NCBI GenBank assembly: GCA_020650975.1
Contig: JAIPMN010016089.1
Location: 1 to 23,733, forward strand
Source of the DNA: Apostichopus californicus
Lineage: Eukaryota; Echinodermata; Holothuroidea; Aspidochirotida; Stichopodidae
DNA: 23,733 nt
Direction of reading: 5' to 3'
The notes below the pieces were generated by a model, which worked only from the letters and a program-made list of their open reading frames with translations, was not told where the DNA came from and did no database searches. Made by a program: the position numbers and the translations under genes. The stretch's first letter is position 1. Every line of letters starts with the position of its first letter. This document shows, in pieces, positions 1-12,200 of the stretch.

Positions 1-85
1 TCTCTGCTGTCGTAATACTCATCTATGCCACTGACCCACCCCCCTCCCCCGGGAGACACGTTGCTCTCGGATGACGACTGCTTAC
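1..85 (-). other. start of the next patched intron (partial)
   Basis: These bases follow the GTAAGC donor on the minus strand. They hold a C-rich stretch near 35-52 and no open coding segment. The next exon, expected to encode the rest of TM6, is outside the window. Confidence 0.8.
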
Positions 86-211
86 CTGAAATGCTAGCGC
101 TCTAAGGGCTGGAATTGGAATCACCGCTGCGGACAAAAACCCGCAAATATTAATGCAGGAACTCAACAAGACGCTGACTCCCGCTCTCCTTAAGATTTCT
201 CCTGTATAGTA
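86..211 (-). CDS. ptch1: patched exon 9 of 9 in window (sterol-sensing domain, TM5 to start of TM6)
   Basis: This 126-nt exon has 42 codons and is in phase 0 at both ends. It encodes [42 protein letters not shown]. It aligns without gaps to the 42-residue human segment that starts DRTGECLKRTG and ends [12 protein letters not shown]. The acceptor TTTCTTCTTTGTACAG ends at 212 and the donor GTAAGC starts at 85. It lies 14.5 kb from the previous exon, across an assembly gap, yet phase and protein register fit exactly. Its first 38 bases are also the first copy of the tandem array that follows on the plus strand. Confidence 0.94.
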
Positions 212-3200
212 CTGTACAAAGAAGAAACAGAGAAAACCAGAGAACCAAAATTAAGAGTAATCAGATGAAGACAAAAGAGCCTTACGTAGGGTTATGCTGA
301 CTCCCCCTCTCCTTTATATTTCTCCTGTGTAGTAATGAGAATAGTTCAGAAACAAAGAAAACCAACATTAAGATTAATCAGATGAAGACATAAAGCGGGT
401 TACGTAAGGTTAAACTGACTCCCCCTCTCCTTAATATTTCTCCTGTGTAGTAATGAGAATAGTTCAGAAACAAAGAAAACCAACATTAAGATTAATCAGA
501 TGAAGACATAAAGCGGGTTACGTAAGGTTAAACTGACTCCCCCTCTCCTTAATATTTCTCCTGTGTAGTAATGTACATAAAAGAAACAAAGATAGCTGAA
601 ATTAAGATTAATCAGATGAAGACATAAAGGGTTAGTGTTAACGATCCAATTAATCCGTTTTTCATCTTCATGACGTAAAAGGTATCCTTCTCACAAAGAC
701 AGTTGTGAATGGGACAGGGACTTTTTGAAAGAAATGGGAAAGGATGGCGGTGATGGGGGAGAGGGATGGGGTAATGATGAGTGAAGGCAGTGAGGGGGGG
801 GGGGAGAGGAACAATGCAAGATTATAACACATGAAATTAATTACATCTCATCTGTCTAGATATAGATCCTTCTGTTAAGTGTTTTCAACAGTTGTGTAGG
901 GGGGGGGGGCATGGAAGAGGTGGGGAGCTGTGGGAGGTTGTGTTGGGATGGGTGTGGCAGAGTAATAATCCAAGTGTCATTTTTCCTATCCCCTTACCTC
1001 TAATCTCCAGCTTGCTATACCAGTATTGCCCTGTTACTGATTCGCCGGGTGGTCTTCTCAACGTCATTTGACACTGATAAAAGTTCTGTCACACCTAATT
1101 GTGCGGGTCTACGTCATAGCTCACTAGGCTGAAATACTTCCACAAATTGGATAAACAGCGGCCCATTACTTTCATTGTGCTAGGGATTATTACAAGTCTA
1201 ATCTATTTAATGCCGCCAGCTTTTTTCTGTTAAATTTAGAACCAGCAAGAGTTGCAATGTTCTATTTCCTAGTTCCACATCAAATTACATCTGGCATGCC
1301 TCGGATTCCTATCTAAGACGCGGAGAGGTTAATACGGCGGAGGAAACAGGCCTGTATACATGTGAAGTACCAGCACACAGTGTAGTTGGGATGCCTAATC
1401 GATCTTTCTATATTATGATAAATCTACCCCGAAGAGGGAGAGGAGAAAACGACCGACCTGTCGCAGGAAGTACTAAACTGCTTGTCGTACAGTCAAGTAC
1501 CAATAAGTTTGATAACTTTTAAAGGAGTTACATTGGAATGAAACCATCCAAAAGTTCCAACTATTGGAATACGAATGGAGGACTTCATCCTACTCTGGCT
1601 CGAAAACACAAGCGGTTCTGCGAGCATCTACTTGAAGTTAATGAATATGCATGAACCAACTCATCGAGCATAACATTAATACGAATATATGCAGAAATTG
1701 AGAAAGAGGAATTAAGGTATATAGCATAAAACACAGCTTAAATTATGTGTACAGAAAGAGGATTAACACACCAAGTATCACAAGGTTGTTAATCCTATTC
1801 AAGGTATCCCCTTCCTGCCTTCTCTCTCCTTCCTACCCCTCTACTACCCCTCCCTACCCCTCTTCCCATCTTCCTGTCCACCGAGGAAAAAGTCCAATAT
1901 ATAGATTTATAGATTTGAAAATCTTTGGTCATAAGTTCAAACTCACTAAAGTTCACTAGATGTTTGGAGATCAACTGGATTGAAGTTATATTCATAACGA
2001 TCTACAGGTAAAATTTATGCCCAGTAGTACATGGAATGTATCCCCGAACGAACGGAACATCCACCTAGAAAAATATTGTCCCTGTTGCCGTTAGCAACGT
2101 TTAGAGTAACATCAGAAAAACCCGACTTGAGTTGCTGTACTAAGGTGCACCACCCCTACTACAAAAACAACAAGAAGCCAGGCATGACAGAGAGAGAGGG
2201 AAACAAGAAAAGAAAAAAAGAAGAAAAAGATGATGGGTAGGGATAGGAGGTGGCTTAGGCAGCTTAAATATAGAAAGACTACATACATACACCTTCCCTT
2301 CAAATGACACCAGTCAAATCAAATGTCATATTTTAGCCTTCATTCAAACTAGCAGTGAAAAGGGCAGAAATAGGCAGATTGGAATGCGACCACCCACAGG
2401 CCAACCCTGTCCATGGCACAAACCAGGGTGTAATCTGTGTTCTGTGTGTGTGTGTGTGCCCTCAACATGCCAAGCTTCTCTGCAGCTTTGTGTTGATCTT
2501 TTCTCCAAATATTTATAGGCAGAGAACACAACTGGATGTAAACACATCAGCTGGCTGTTCCCACTTCCAGGCTCCCAGGTTATAAACAAACCATAAATTT
2601 CAGAGGAGCCTACCAGTGCAGCAGTATAAAAAGACTGATGGAGGGGGGGGGGGGAGGCTTGACTGTAGAGTGGCTTTATACAAGGCCCAGACTGGTTACC
2701 AAGGACAATAATAATCCATTATAAACAAGAAAACCATGCCTACAAGATGATGATGATTATGATGCAATTGCCCATTCAAAATATATACCCAAGTTACCAG
2801 GGTTTGTGTATAGTACTACCTAAATCCTTTGGAAGAATCATGGGAATTTTATCTTAAAAAATATAATTTCATTGCCTTACATCATGTGTTTTTTTTTATT
2901 ATATTATTTTTTATTATTAATATATTAATATATACTTGAGTCATTAATGGTATAACAAACAGTGTTTTGAAAAGGAAATATTCTAGCAAACATTTTGGGC
3001 TTAAATTACAGGCTTTAATCATGTACTGACCAATTAATATCCTTGAAAACTGAAATCAAGAATGAAACAGTGCACTTTCGTAACACATGGTGCAGTTTTG
3101 TTGTGCAGGAAAAACCACTCGCAGGGCTTTTAGTCCTACAACCTGAAGGAGTACTGATCATTATTCAGACCTTATCCAGACTTGACATCTGAAAGTTTGA

Positions 3201-6200
3201 TGTATTAGAAATCCACATTGATTTGATAGAGTTATGACTTGTAATGTTAAACTATTAATGTTAAAATCTATCCAAAATAAAATAATATCTGGCCAACTTA
3301 ATTATTAGTTTTGATTCTACTGTTGAATCCTGAAATTTAATCATTCCTAACATGTCACCTCCATTTCCCCGACAATGAATGTTCTCATCTTTACTTCAAC
3401 ATGAGAAATGTTACATGTTGCATTGGATTTGCAACAAATCTGGTGGTAACTTAATTCAAAAGGAAAGATAAGGCAACCCTGAACAAAACTGTAACTCTTT
3501 AATTCACAGAAATCGCATCAGGAACTGTCGTTATGATTCACAAACTATCAAAAAGAAAGTCCGGAGAAGAAATAATCACTTCTATTTCAGTAAAATTTGT
3601 GGGACACAAAATTTTCGGGAATGTACTTTTAACGATTCATAACTTTCTAACTACGTGTTAATTACATAAGTGTAATTTAAGAGAACTATCGATATTATGT
3701 GGTCTGTAGGAATGCATTCCCTTCCAACACAAAACTAGCTCTTTGAGTCTTTTAACATAGTTGACTAACAGATGATACACAGAACCCTCCATCATTCCCC
3801 TCCCCCCCCCCACCCTCCTCCTTCCCTAACCTTGTAAACAGTACAAGCAAACCATTTATTTTAACCAGAAAAATGTCAGAAAATGTCAAAGGAAAAGTAG
3901 AGAAGGTGATTGACCTCGAGGCAGGTGACTATGTATTTGTCTTAATGACTAACATTGTATCCTAAGTATATCCTATTTATATCCTACATATCCTGTGTAT
4001 ATCCTACACATATATATCCTATATTTAGTACACTACTATTTGTACATGGGGATAAGTATATACAGGCGGAATGCCATTATTCCATTAAGAATTAACATAC
4101 TCACCACAATGCCATGTATGAGTCATTAGCCCAGAAATGGAGTTCTTATAAAGAGGCATAGGTTTTATGGTTCTAGCCTGTAATAATAAATAACATTATA
4201 AGACCTCTTATTTGTTTGGCTGTAGGACGAGACCACCCAAGATACCCAATCCACCTACCTATCCAGGAGTAAGCCCGAGCAATATCCCCCTGCCTCTGGA
4301 TATGACATACACAACAGCTGTATAGAGGTTTCTTTATACTGAGACAGATTTCATCAAACTGTACAAGTGCATTTTGAAAAATCTCTGTGATCATACAGTG
4401 TAATGAATGATGCACTAGAAAAACTCCAGTTATTTTGGCAAATTGAAGGGGAGGAGATATGGCTCCTCCAAGATTTCTACCTTTTACCTCCCAGTAATTT
4501 CAGCAATAAAGCTTGGTTAGTTGTTTGTTTTCATAAGGCATGTCAGTGTCCTTATGGCTGGAAATACTCTTGACCCAATAAAGACCTCTGACCATGCAAT
4601 CAGGCCATTCCCATGCCTTTTCCTAGCTCATATGCACAGTACTACACACATGCTTCACCATTTGAACCAGGTTTGCTAACCAGAGGAATGTGAGAACATG
4701 TGACAGGCCACCCATGAATTCACACAATGATTAAAATGACTATTATATGCACCTCACAATTCACACTCCCTGGTACACTCAAAATCAAGATTTACAAATA
4801 TCCCTGAAAATTCAAATTTTCATCACACATATATGCCAGCAAACAAACAACCTGATATTTGCAACACATTAAAAGGGGGAGGGGGCGTTGGAGGTGGTGG
4901 GTTGAAGGATTCGACCACATTTTTTATCAAAAGTTACCAGATCACATTCAAACATGCTCTAAACTTTCTATGTACATTCAAAAGTCTACTTAAGACACAT
5001 CTTTTCACTTGTTCTTTTGTAAATTAATCTGCTTTCTTTGTAAAGCGCCTTCAGCAGTGACTTTTGTCTACTAATTTGGCGCTACATAAGTCTCATTTAT
5101 TATTATTATAATCTTACTTATGAGTGATGCTTGGTAGATAGATGGCAACATTTTCAGAAACTGGCATTTGAACAGCTGATTTAAATGCAACATGAGACAT
5201 GAGATTAACACATTCTCAACGACACGTGAAGTACTGTAAATCCTCGAACGAGAAAATGTTTAACAATTGAGGCCACATTTGTAGTATTTTTTAAACCTTA
5301 AAAATAATATTCGAGGATACTGATGAATTACAAACTGAGCTTGTATATACGGTGAGCCATCGAACGGCCATTCCTTTTTTAGACGTCATGTTACTGCAGA
5401 CACCTGCCTGGTTCAATCCTTTTTTTTTCCTTTTTTTTGTTTAATTGCAAAACTCTGTAATTTTAAATTAAATACCTCATGTAGTTTGTCTTTTATTGTA
5501 TTGGAAATACTTTGGGGAAAAACTTTTGACGCTGGGTTTAATAGACACATAATAGCTAGTCGAATCGGAGACCTTTCGACTTAATGTTCGTCGGGACCAA
5601 CAATAATATGACATATTCAACAGTAGAGTATTAACGGCAAAATATTACGGGATTTTTTTTTTTTTATAAAACCTCTATAAATCTTTGCAAGCAGACAACA
5701 GGAAAGGGGCCACTTGAGAGGCGACACATCATCATAAAAAAACGAGAAAGGATTTCCTTGGGGATCTGTCAAGACATTGTTCCTCCCCTGCTAGACCCTA
5801 ACTCGACTATATTCCATGAAAAGGGATAAACAAGCCACTAGTCAGCATACCTTAATAACCATTTTTGTTAGCAAAAGAAGATAAAAAGTGAAGCCCACTG
5901 ATAGACCACGATGACTGATCATCCTCCTGGATTCTTACCAGAGGCAATCAAATTCCAATCAGCGACTCTAGTACCTGCCACGGAATAGCAGCCATTCCGA
6001 CTACCCTCAGCTATGCCGCATCATGCATTATAAACCGCCTCCCTCTCTCTCTCTTACAAGTGGCTCGACCATTAACAGCCAACATAGTTTTTTTTTCCAC
6101 TTTGCACTCTCTGACGTTAAGCATGGACAAGAGTGAAAGGTGTAGTACACATGTATGGAGTTTAATGGAGTTGATAGACCACCCTGCTGTGGTAAAAAGG

Positions 6201-9200
6201 AGTTTTATGGACTGCAAGAAAGCAGCTGGGACAAGAACAAAGTAGGTAGATTAACCAACGAACCAATTAATCAATACCACGGCAACGTTTAAAATTCATC
6301 GCCCGCCCCTTCCATCCCCCCTTCCCATCACCATTCTCTCTCTCTTTTTCCATAACTCTGAATTCTCACACTCTGCTCTTAATTTCCTCTGCCCCTGTGT
6401 CCATCATCCCCAGTCTGCTGCCCCCAATATTATCATCATCTGCAGGGAATATTTAAACAGTGTAACATTTTTGAAGACTTTTGTCTATAATAAATATTCC
6501 TGTGTAAAACACCGCTATAAATACTATCTTTTGGACCCGTAAAGTAACTTGACCCTTTTGCATAGCATTCTCCAATGCGATCCTGGTATAAACTATTCCC
6601 TGTCATCTATCTCTTACATCACAAAGTCTACAAATTTTCCAATAAAACATCTATCAATCAATCAATCAATCGATCGATTTTTTCCCTTTTACTATTATTC
6701 ACATCCAAGAATGAGGAATCATAAATTTCCAAAAAATGTGTACTCTTTCTCTATTTAGTCATTTAAAAGTTGACTGATGCCATCATCAAATTTCAACTGG
6801 AAAAAAAAAAGAGCTGTACTTATGATAAACAGTTCACCATGAGCTGTCCCAACTGACCTCCCCTGGTCTGTGCTCAATGACCTTATCCAAACAGGCTATG
6901 ACATAATCATACAGCTATATCCTACTCATCAATAACTTCAAGGACTAGATAAACAAACAGTGCACACCCAATTTACAAGTAAACCCCATAAACAGCTAAA
7001 ACAGAGAGCAGACTTATACATTGGACTTGTATTAGGGGTACTGTACAACAGCATGAGTATGATGGTTACATATACTGTACATAGAATTCCTCTTGTCATG
7101 AATACCAAACCAGTATGAGTACATGGAAAATTCCTCTTGGAATGAGTACCAGTAGAAGTACAAGTAGCATCTTCCTTGGTATGAGTACCAATATTAGTAC
7201 AAGAAGCATTCTCCTTGCAAGTAGGAGTACTAATATGACAACATTAACAAGAAGAATTCCTCCTGGAATGAGTACCAGTAGAAGTACAAAGAGCATCTTC
7301 CCTAGTTTAAGTACCAATATGAGTACAAGGGGAATTTCCCTTGGAATGAGTACCAAACATGAATACATTAACAAGAAGAATTCCTCTTGGTATGAGTACC
7401 AGTAGAAGTACAAGGAGCATCTTCCTTGGTATGAGTACCAATATGAGTACCCATATATGAGTACAAGTAACATTTCCAGATATGAGTACCAGTATGACTA
7501 CAAGAAGAATTCCTCTTGGTATGAGTACCAGTAGAAGTACAAGGAGCATCTTCCTTGGTAAATGAGTACCAATATGAGTACCCATATATGAGTACAAGTA
7601 ACATTTCCAGATATGAGTACCGGTATGACTACAAGAAGGACTCCTCTGGTGTGAGTACCAGTAGAAATACAAGGAGCATTCTCATGGAATGAGTACCAAT
7701 ATGAGTACAAGTAGCAGTTCCCTTGGTATGTGTACCAGTATTCATAAGTACAAGTAGAACCTTGGAATGAGTACAAGAATGTGTGCCTCTAAGCACCAGT
7801 GTGTGAGTACCGCATATATATTCCACTATTTAGAAATCTATATACTTGATTTTCAAATTGCCCACAGTGATGAGTTACCAATAACCAATGAGGTTTTCGA
7901 GTACAGACAGTTATGCAAGAATGCGAGTGTGATGAGGACAAGGACTAGCTAAAATTTCTACTGGCCAGGACGTATCAAGTATTCAATTTTCAACAGTATT
8001 CTAGCTGATATGGTCAAACCTACGGATAGCAATGCAGAAATTATAGATACGGGAGATGTCGTACATCTTTCAATTCAATGATTCTCTCTCTGTCAACCAG
8101 TGTTGGGTTCAGTTCCCATCCATTACATTTAGCTGATTTCAACACAGTGCGTAACTGCCCCACCCCATCCCCCCACCCCCCCGTCACCCCCCATCAACCA
8201 ACAGAGTTGCTACTGTACTCCAACACAGTTCCCTGTGCATACAACCACCCATTGGATTTGTACATGTTTTTGCACCATGGAGCCTAACTTACTACCCATG
8301 CACCAGTTCCCAGTGCATACAACCAACCACCCATTGGATTTGTACATGTTTTTGCACCACGGAGCCTAACTTACTATACCCATGCACCAATCTATATACC
8401 ACCACACTGCATGTAATACCCATTCATGTCCACTTGCCCTGTATATCTTTCAGCAATCTCAGCTATATGAGAATTCACGCCAAGGTTAGCACAACATAAC
8501 ATCTCCCCATGAGTGCATGGCAGACTGTTAAGCTAAGGAGACCCCATCCTTCATAAAACAACATACAGCAATCATAACACTGGAAGACACATTACTTCCT
8601 GAATGCAAGGCCAAGCAAGCAAGACCTTCCATATCATTAATTCCTACATCATGGGCTATCTCCACAAGTTGCCATGGTAACAGTCATTTTGCCCACTGTT
8701 TGCTCTCTTGACCAGTTTTAAAAAAAATAAAACAGAAAAACATGTAATAAATACAACCTGTTAATATCACTTGCAAGGTCCATAAAATTGTTCAAGTCTA
8801 ATTATCCTTTTCCATTGTTTTTAATGGAAAATTAACTTAATGTACATATTTTAACTGATTATTTAATCCATTTTATAATATGAAATTAGATCAATAGGTT
8901 ATCACAAATTGCCTAAACGTGTTATTCAGAACTGAAAAGATCTTCATAAACCAAGTTTAACTCTCAATTCAGCAATATTTATTCAATATTTACTTGGTTC
9001 TTGGTCCCATGGTGTATTTACATTTAACAACTTTACACGGTAAAGCCTCCAGAGTAAATGACAAGCTGCAAACCACTGCAGGTTAATTGCTTTAATTACT
9101 TGAACAATCTGTCCAAGTGAAAACAGAGGCTTACTTCTTTCTTTTCACTTTTTTCCTATTCAAACTTTCCAAGCTTAATATTAAGTACAAACTATTTAGA

Positions 9201-12200
9201 AATCAGTAAAGTACTGCTCGCTTACTCTTTGTTAACAGTAACAATGATGATTTTTTGGTGACAGTTTTTGTTTCCAAATTAAATGTGGTTCCAAAAAGTT
9301 CACTAATTATGACTTTAATCTTTCCTTTTGTGTCATATAAATCAAAGGGATTTTATCAAAAAGACCAATATATTACATCATCCGATATTAATCTGCATCG
9401 ACAGAGGCATGCATCCAGTAACGAGGGCTTATCACGATCTAAATCCTACTAGAAAAACATCAGAAAGTTTTGAAGGGAAGACCTACTGCACTCAGTCTTC
9501 TTTGAACAAATAAACATTGAAATCCATTGGAAAATTTTCACAATTTCGACTCAGGAATTATAGATTGTGTTACAAATAATAAGCACCTCAGAAGCTGGTT
9601 AATATATAAAGTAACTACTCCCTCAGAGATTATTCTGACTACCCAATTGCTGAAATGATTTACTGTTAGTGCAAGGTTCAATGTCATTGCAGTTTGTTTT
9701 TTTTCTTTCTTTATTTTCTTGTTTCATCTAGGGGTATGGAATAGCTCCCGGCAGAAGTAAAAATATACATCACCGCTCGCTCCATCGACTACCATTAAGC
9801 AAACATTCCCCTCCCCCATTGTTTGAACTTATTCCTCAGTTCGCATCTGAGTACACAAATGCCAACAAACGGTGACCCACCCTGTTGTAAAATACACTCT
9901 GATTTTACATTGTACCCTCTACCTCCAAATTGCCATCCACCTGAGAGCTAAAACAATAATCACCTCTTTTACGAGGTTCTTGAACCTCAATGCCTGCTCT
10001 ATTCCTTTTCCCTTTCCGTATCCATGATAAATCTCTTTGGGAGGGCACCGCCAAAAAAAATCTTTACAAAGTTAACTCCAGACTTGTACGTTTACATATC
10101 GTCAAAGACAATTTCATGCCAGAACAGAAAGAGATGACATATTCCAGAACAATTCAGATTTTGTCTTTTTTCCCCCTAACCCTGGGTAGTGACAACTTTT
10201 CTAGACTAGCATATATACATAAAATTTGAAGTAGAAAAAAAAGTTGAAATGAACTACCCCCATATGTTAGCACTGGGAGCAGATAGACTAGCCTACACTT
10301 TTAAGAACTCTCAAGGCCCTGCGAGTAGCCGATAAACTAGCCTCGTCCAGAACTGTTGAATCAAGCAGCGAAAATTACTAGATTCCATCTCAAGATAAGG
10401 ATTCTATCACTACAGAAATATTGTTTAAACTGTTTCGGATAAAGAGATCTAGACCAGATGCTTTTGTGAGCAGCTACCTAGTCCAAGCATCTAGACCTGT
10501 TGCTCCTGTGAGCAGCTCACTGGCCCACACATCTAGTACTGCTGCTCCTGTGCACAGATAACAAGCCCACACATCTAGTCCTACTGCTCCTGTGAACAGA
10601 TAACTAACACACACATCTAGACCTGTTGCTCCTGTGAGCAGATTAGCCCACACATCTAGACCTGTTGCTCCTGTGAGCAGATACTAGCAAACCCATTGAG
10701 ACCTGTTGCTCCTGTGATCAGATAACACAAATCAAGAAATGATGCTCCTGTGAGCAGATAATTAGCCCACACATCTAGACCTGTTGCTCATGTGAGCAGA
10801 TAACTAACCTACACATCTAGACCTGTTGCTCCTGTGAGCAGAGAACTAACCCACACATCTAGACCTGTTGCTCCTGTGAGCAGATAACTATCCTAGATAA
10901 CTGCATCCTTACAACAGTGCATGAAAACATTCTCTTTTACAACAACGATTGTGATCTATTCAACATGCCTACAGAGAGTGAAGACTGCAGAATAACCTTC
11001 AAGTTGTGTCTCAACCATTGCACCTTAAAAGGCTCATGATCTGAGCTTCATCCATCATTCCACCATCCAATTCAACCATCAAACGGAAGAAAAATCGCAT
11101 AACTAATATGGGCAAGATGATGTAGACAAGAGCACATTATGTATTGTTACTATTGTACATTATGTACATACAGACCACAGTTAATTATGAGAGACGAAGT
11201 CCAGAGCTTTCAACAACAAAAAAATGCTTTACATAAAACCTTAAAATTATTTGTTGCATCAAACCCTTTCCAATCAGTTCCCTTCCCAACCCCTTTCAAG
11301 CCATAACTTCACCCTTCTTTCAACATACCAGTATCTAGCCTATAGACATATTTAAATCCCCCTATACTGCTGGTGCCTCTTCCCTTGCCCCCCCCTTCAT
11401 TCTCAATCCTCAATAGAAAGCCCACTATATTTCTCCACCCCTCCCCCCCATCTATATTTTGCTATTCATGTTCACAATGCTATTTTTTTTTACCCTGCAT
11501 CATTACAGGCCAGTCTCATGCAATTAAAGCGTAAATCAAGAGACACATATAAAGTCTGGAGTCAGACGGTTTGTAACCTTCCTGGCAGTTATTCTTATAA
11601 ATATATATATCGCCCACCCCTACAATCTATCGCCAAAGTTTATAAATAGAACAGCATCTAAGTTTTCCTGGCTTTGACTTTTACAGACTTTTCACCTCTC
11701 TTCCAGACAGCGGGAGGAGGGAAAAAGATGACGGACATTCAAAGATGTTGACAGTGACAGCAGGTAAGATAATGATGAGGGGGAGCTTCATGTTTGAGAG
11801 TAGAGGAAGTCATAAATTAACACAAATCTTTGAAATCTACCACAGGCAAAGAAGCAACAAAAAAAACACACAAAAAAAAAAGATACAGGTTACTCCATCG
11901 CCATCTCAACTGGGTGAAGAAACAGGCCGATAAATTGGGCGGTGAGAAGCCTAATTAAATGCTAAACCATCCATCATATCGCATTTCTTTCTTCGAAGGA
12001 GAGATAAAAATATTTTCTCAATGTCATGGACTAACAGCTAGCTGCCATTGTGAGTTTTTTATTCAAAATGAAGAAAAATAATGTTCTTCAAGTGATGGTG
12101 TAATTTGGGACCACATGAAAATATGACACATCCACATTTTAATGGGGGGGAGGAGGAGTATTTGAACCTTGGAAACTTTGGCTTAACAAGTGTAGGCTGA

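Larger units (their letters stand above)
641..3957. other. intronic sequence with homopolymers and low-complexity tracts
   Basis: No gene is supported. It holds G runs at 794-804, 899-909 and 2643-2654, a C run at 3802-3811, a pyrimidine tract near 1806-1878, a purine tract near 2188-2232 and a (TG)n at 2443-2458. It also has T/TA-rich sequence near 2887-2935 and two Gli-like sites, listed separately. The open frames of 60-81 codons here have no recognisable domain and overlap low-complexity sequence. Confidence 0.6.
5109..7084. other. intronic sequence without a supported gene
   Basis: It has T-rich runs (5421-5439, 5655-5665), a (CT)n-like stretch near 6042-6053, a C-rich stretch near 6301-6322, an (ATCA)n microsatellite and one near-consensus Gli-like site. 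Open frames of 61-69 codons show no domain. Confidence 0.55.

Noticed and set aside
1806..1878. Pyrimidine-rich tract as a possible splice acceptor region
   Set aside because: The tract is on the plus strand, opposite to the gene, and no coding segment follows it.
4173..4415. 80-codon minus-strand open frame
   Set aside because: No family resemblance, no acceptor and donor pair giving a phase-compatible patched exon, and exon continuity between 14730 and 211 leaves no room for a missing segment.
7085..7812. CRISPR-like reading of the regularly spaced GAGTAC repeats
   Set aside because: The repeats are short and degenerate, the intervening sequence is itself repeated, and the context is an animal intron.
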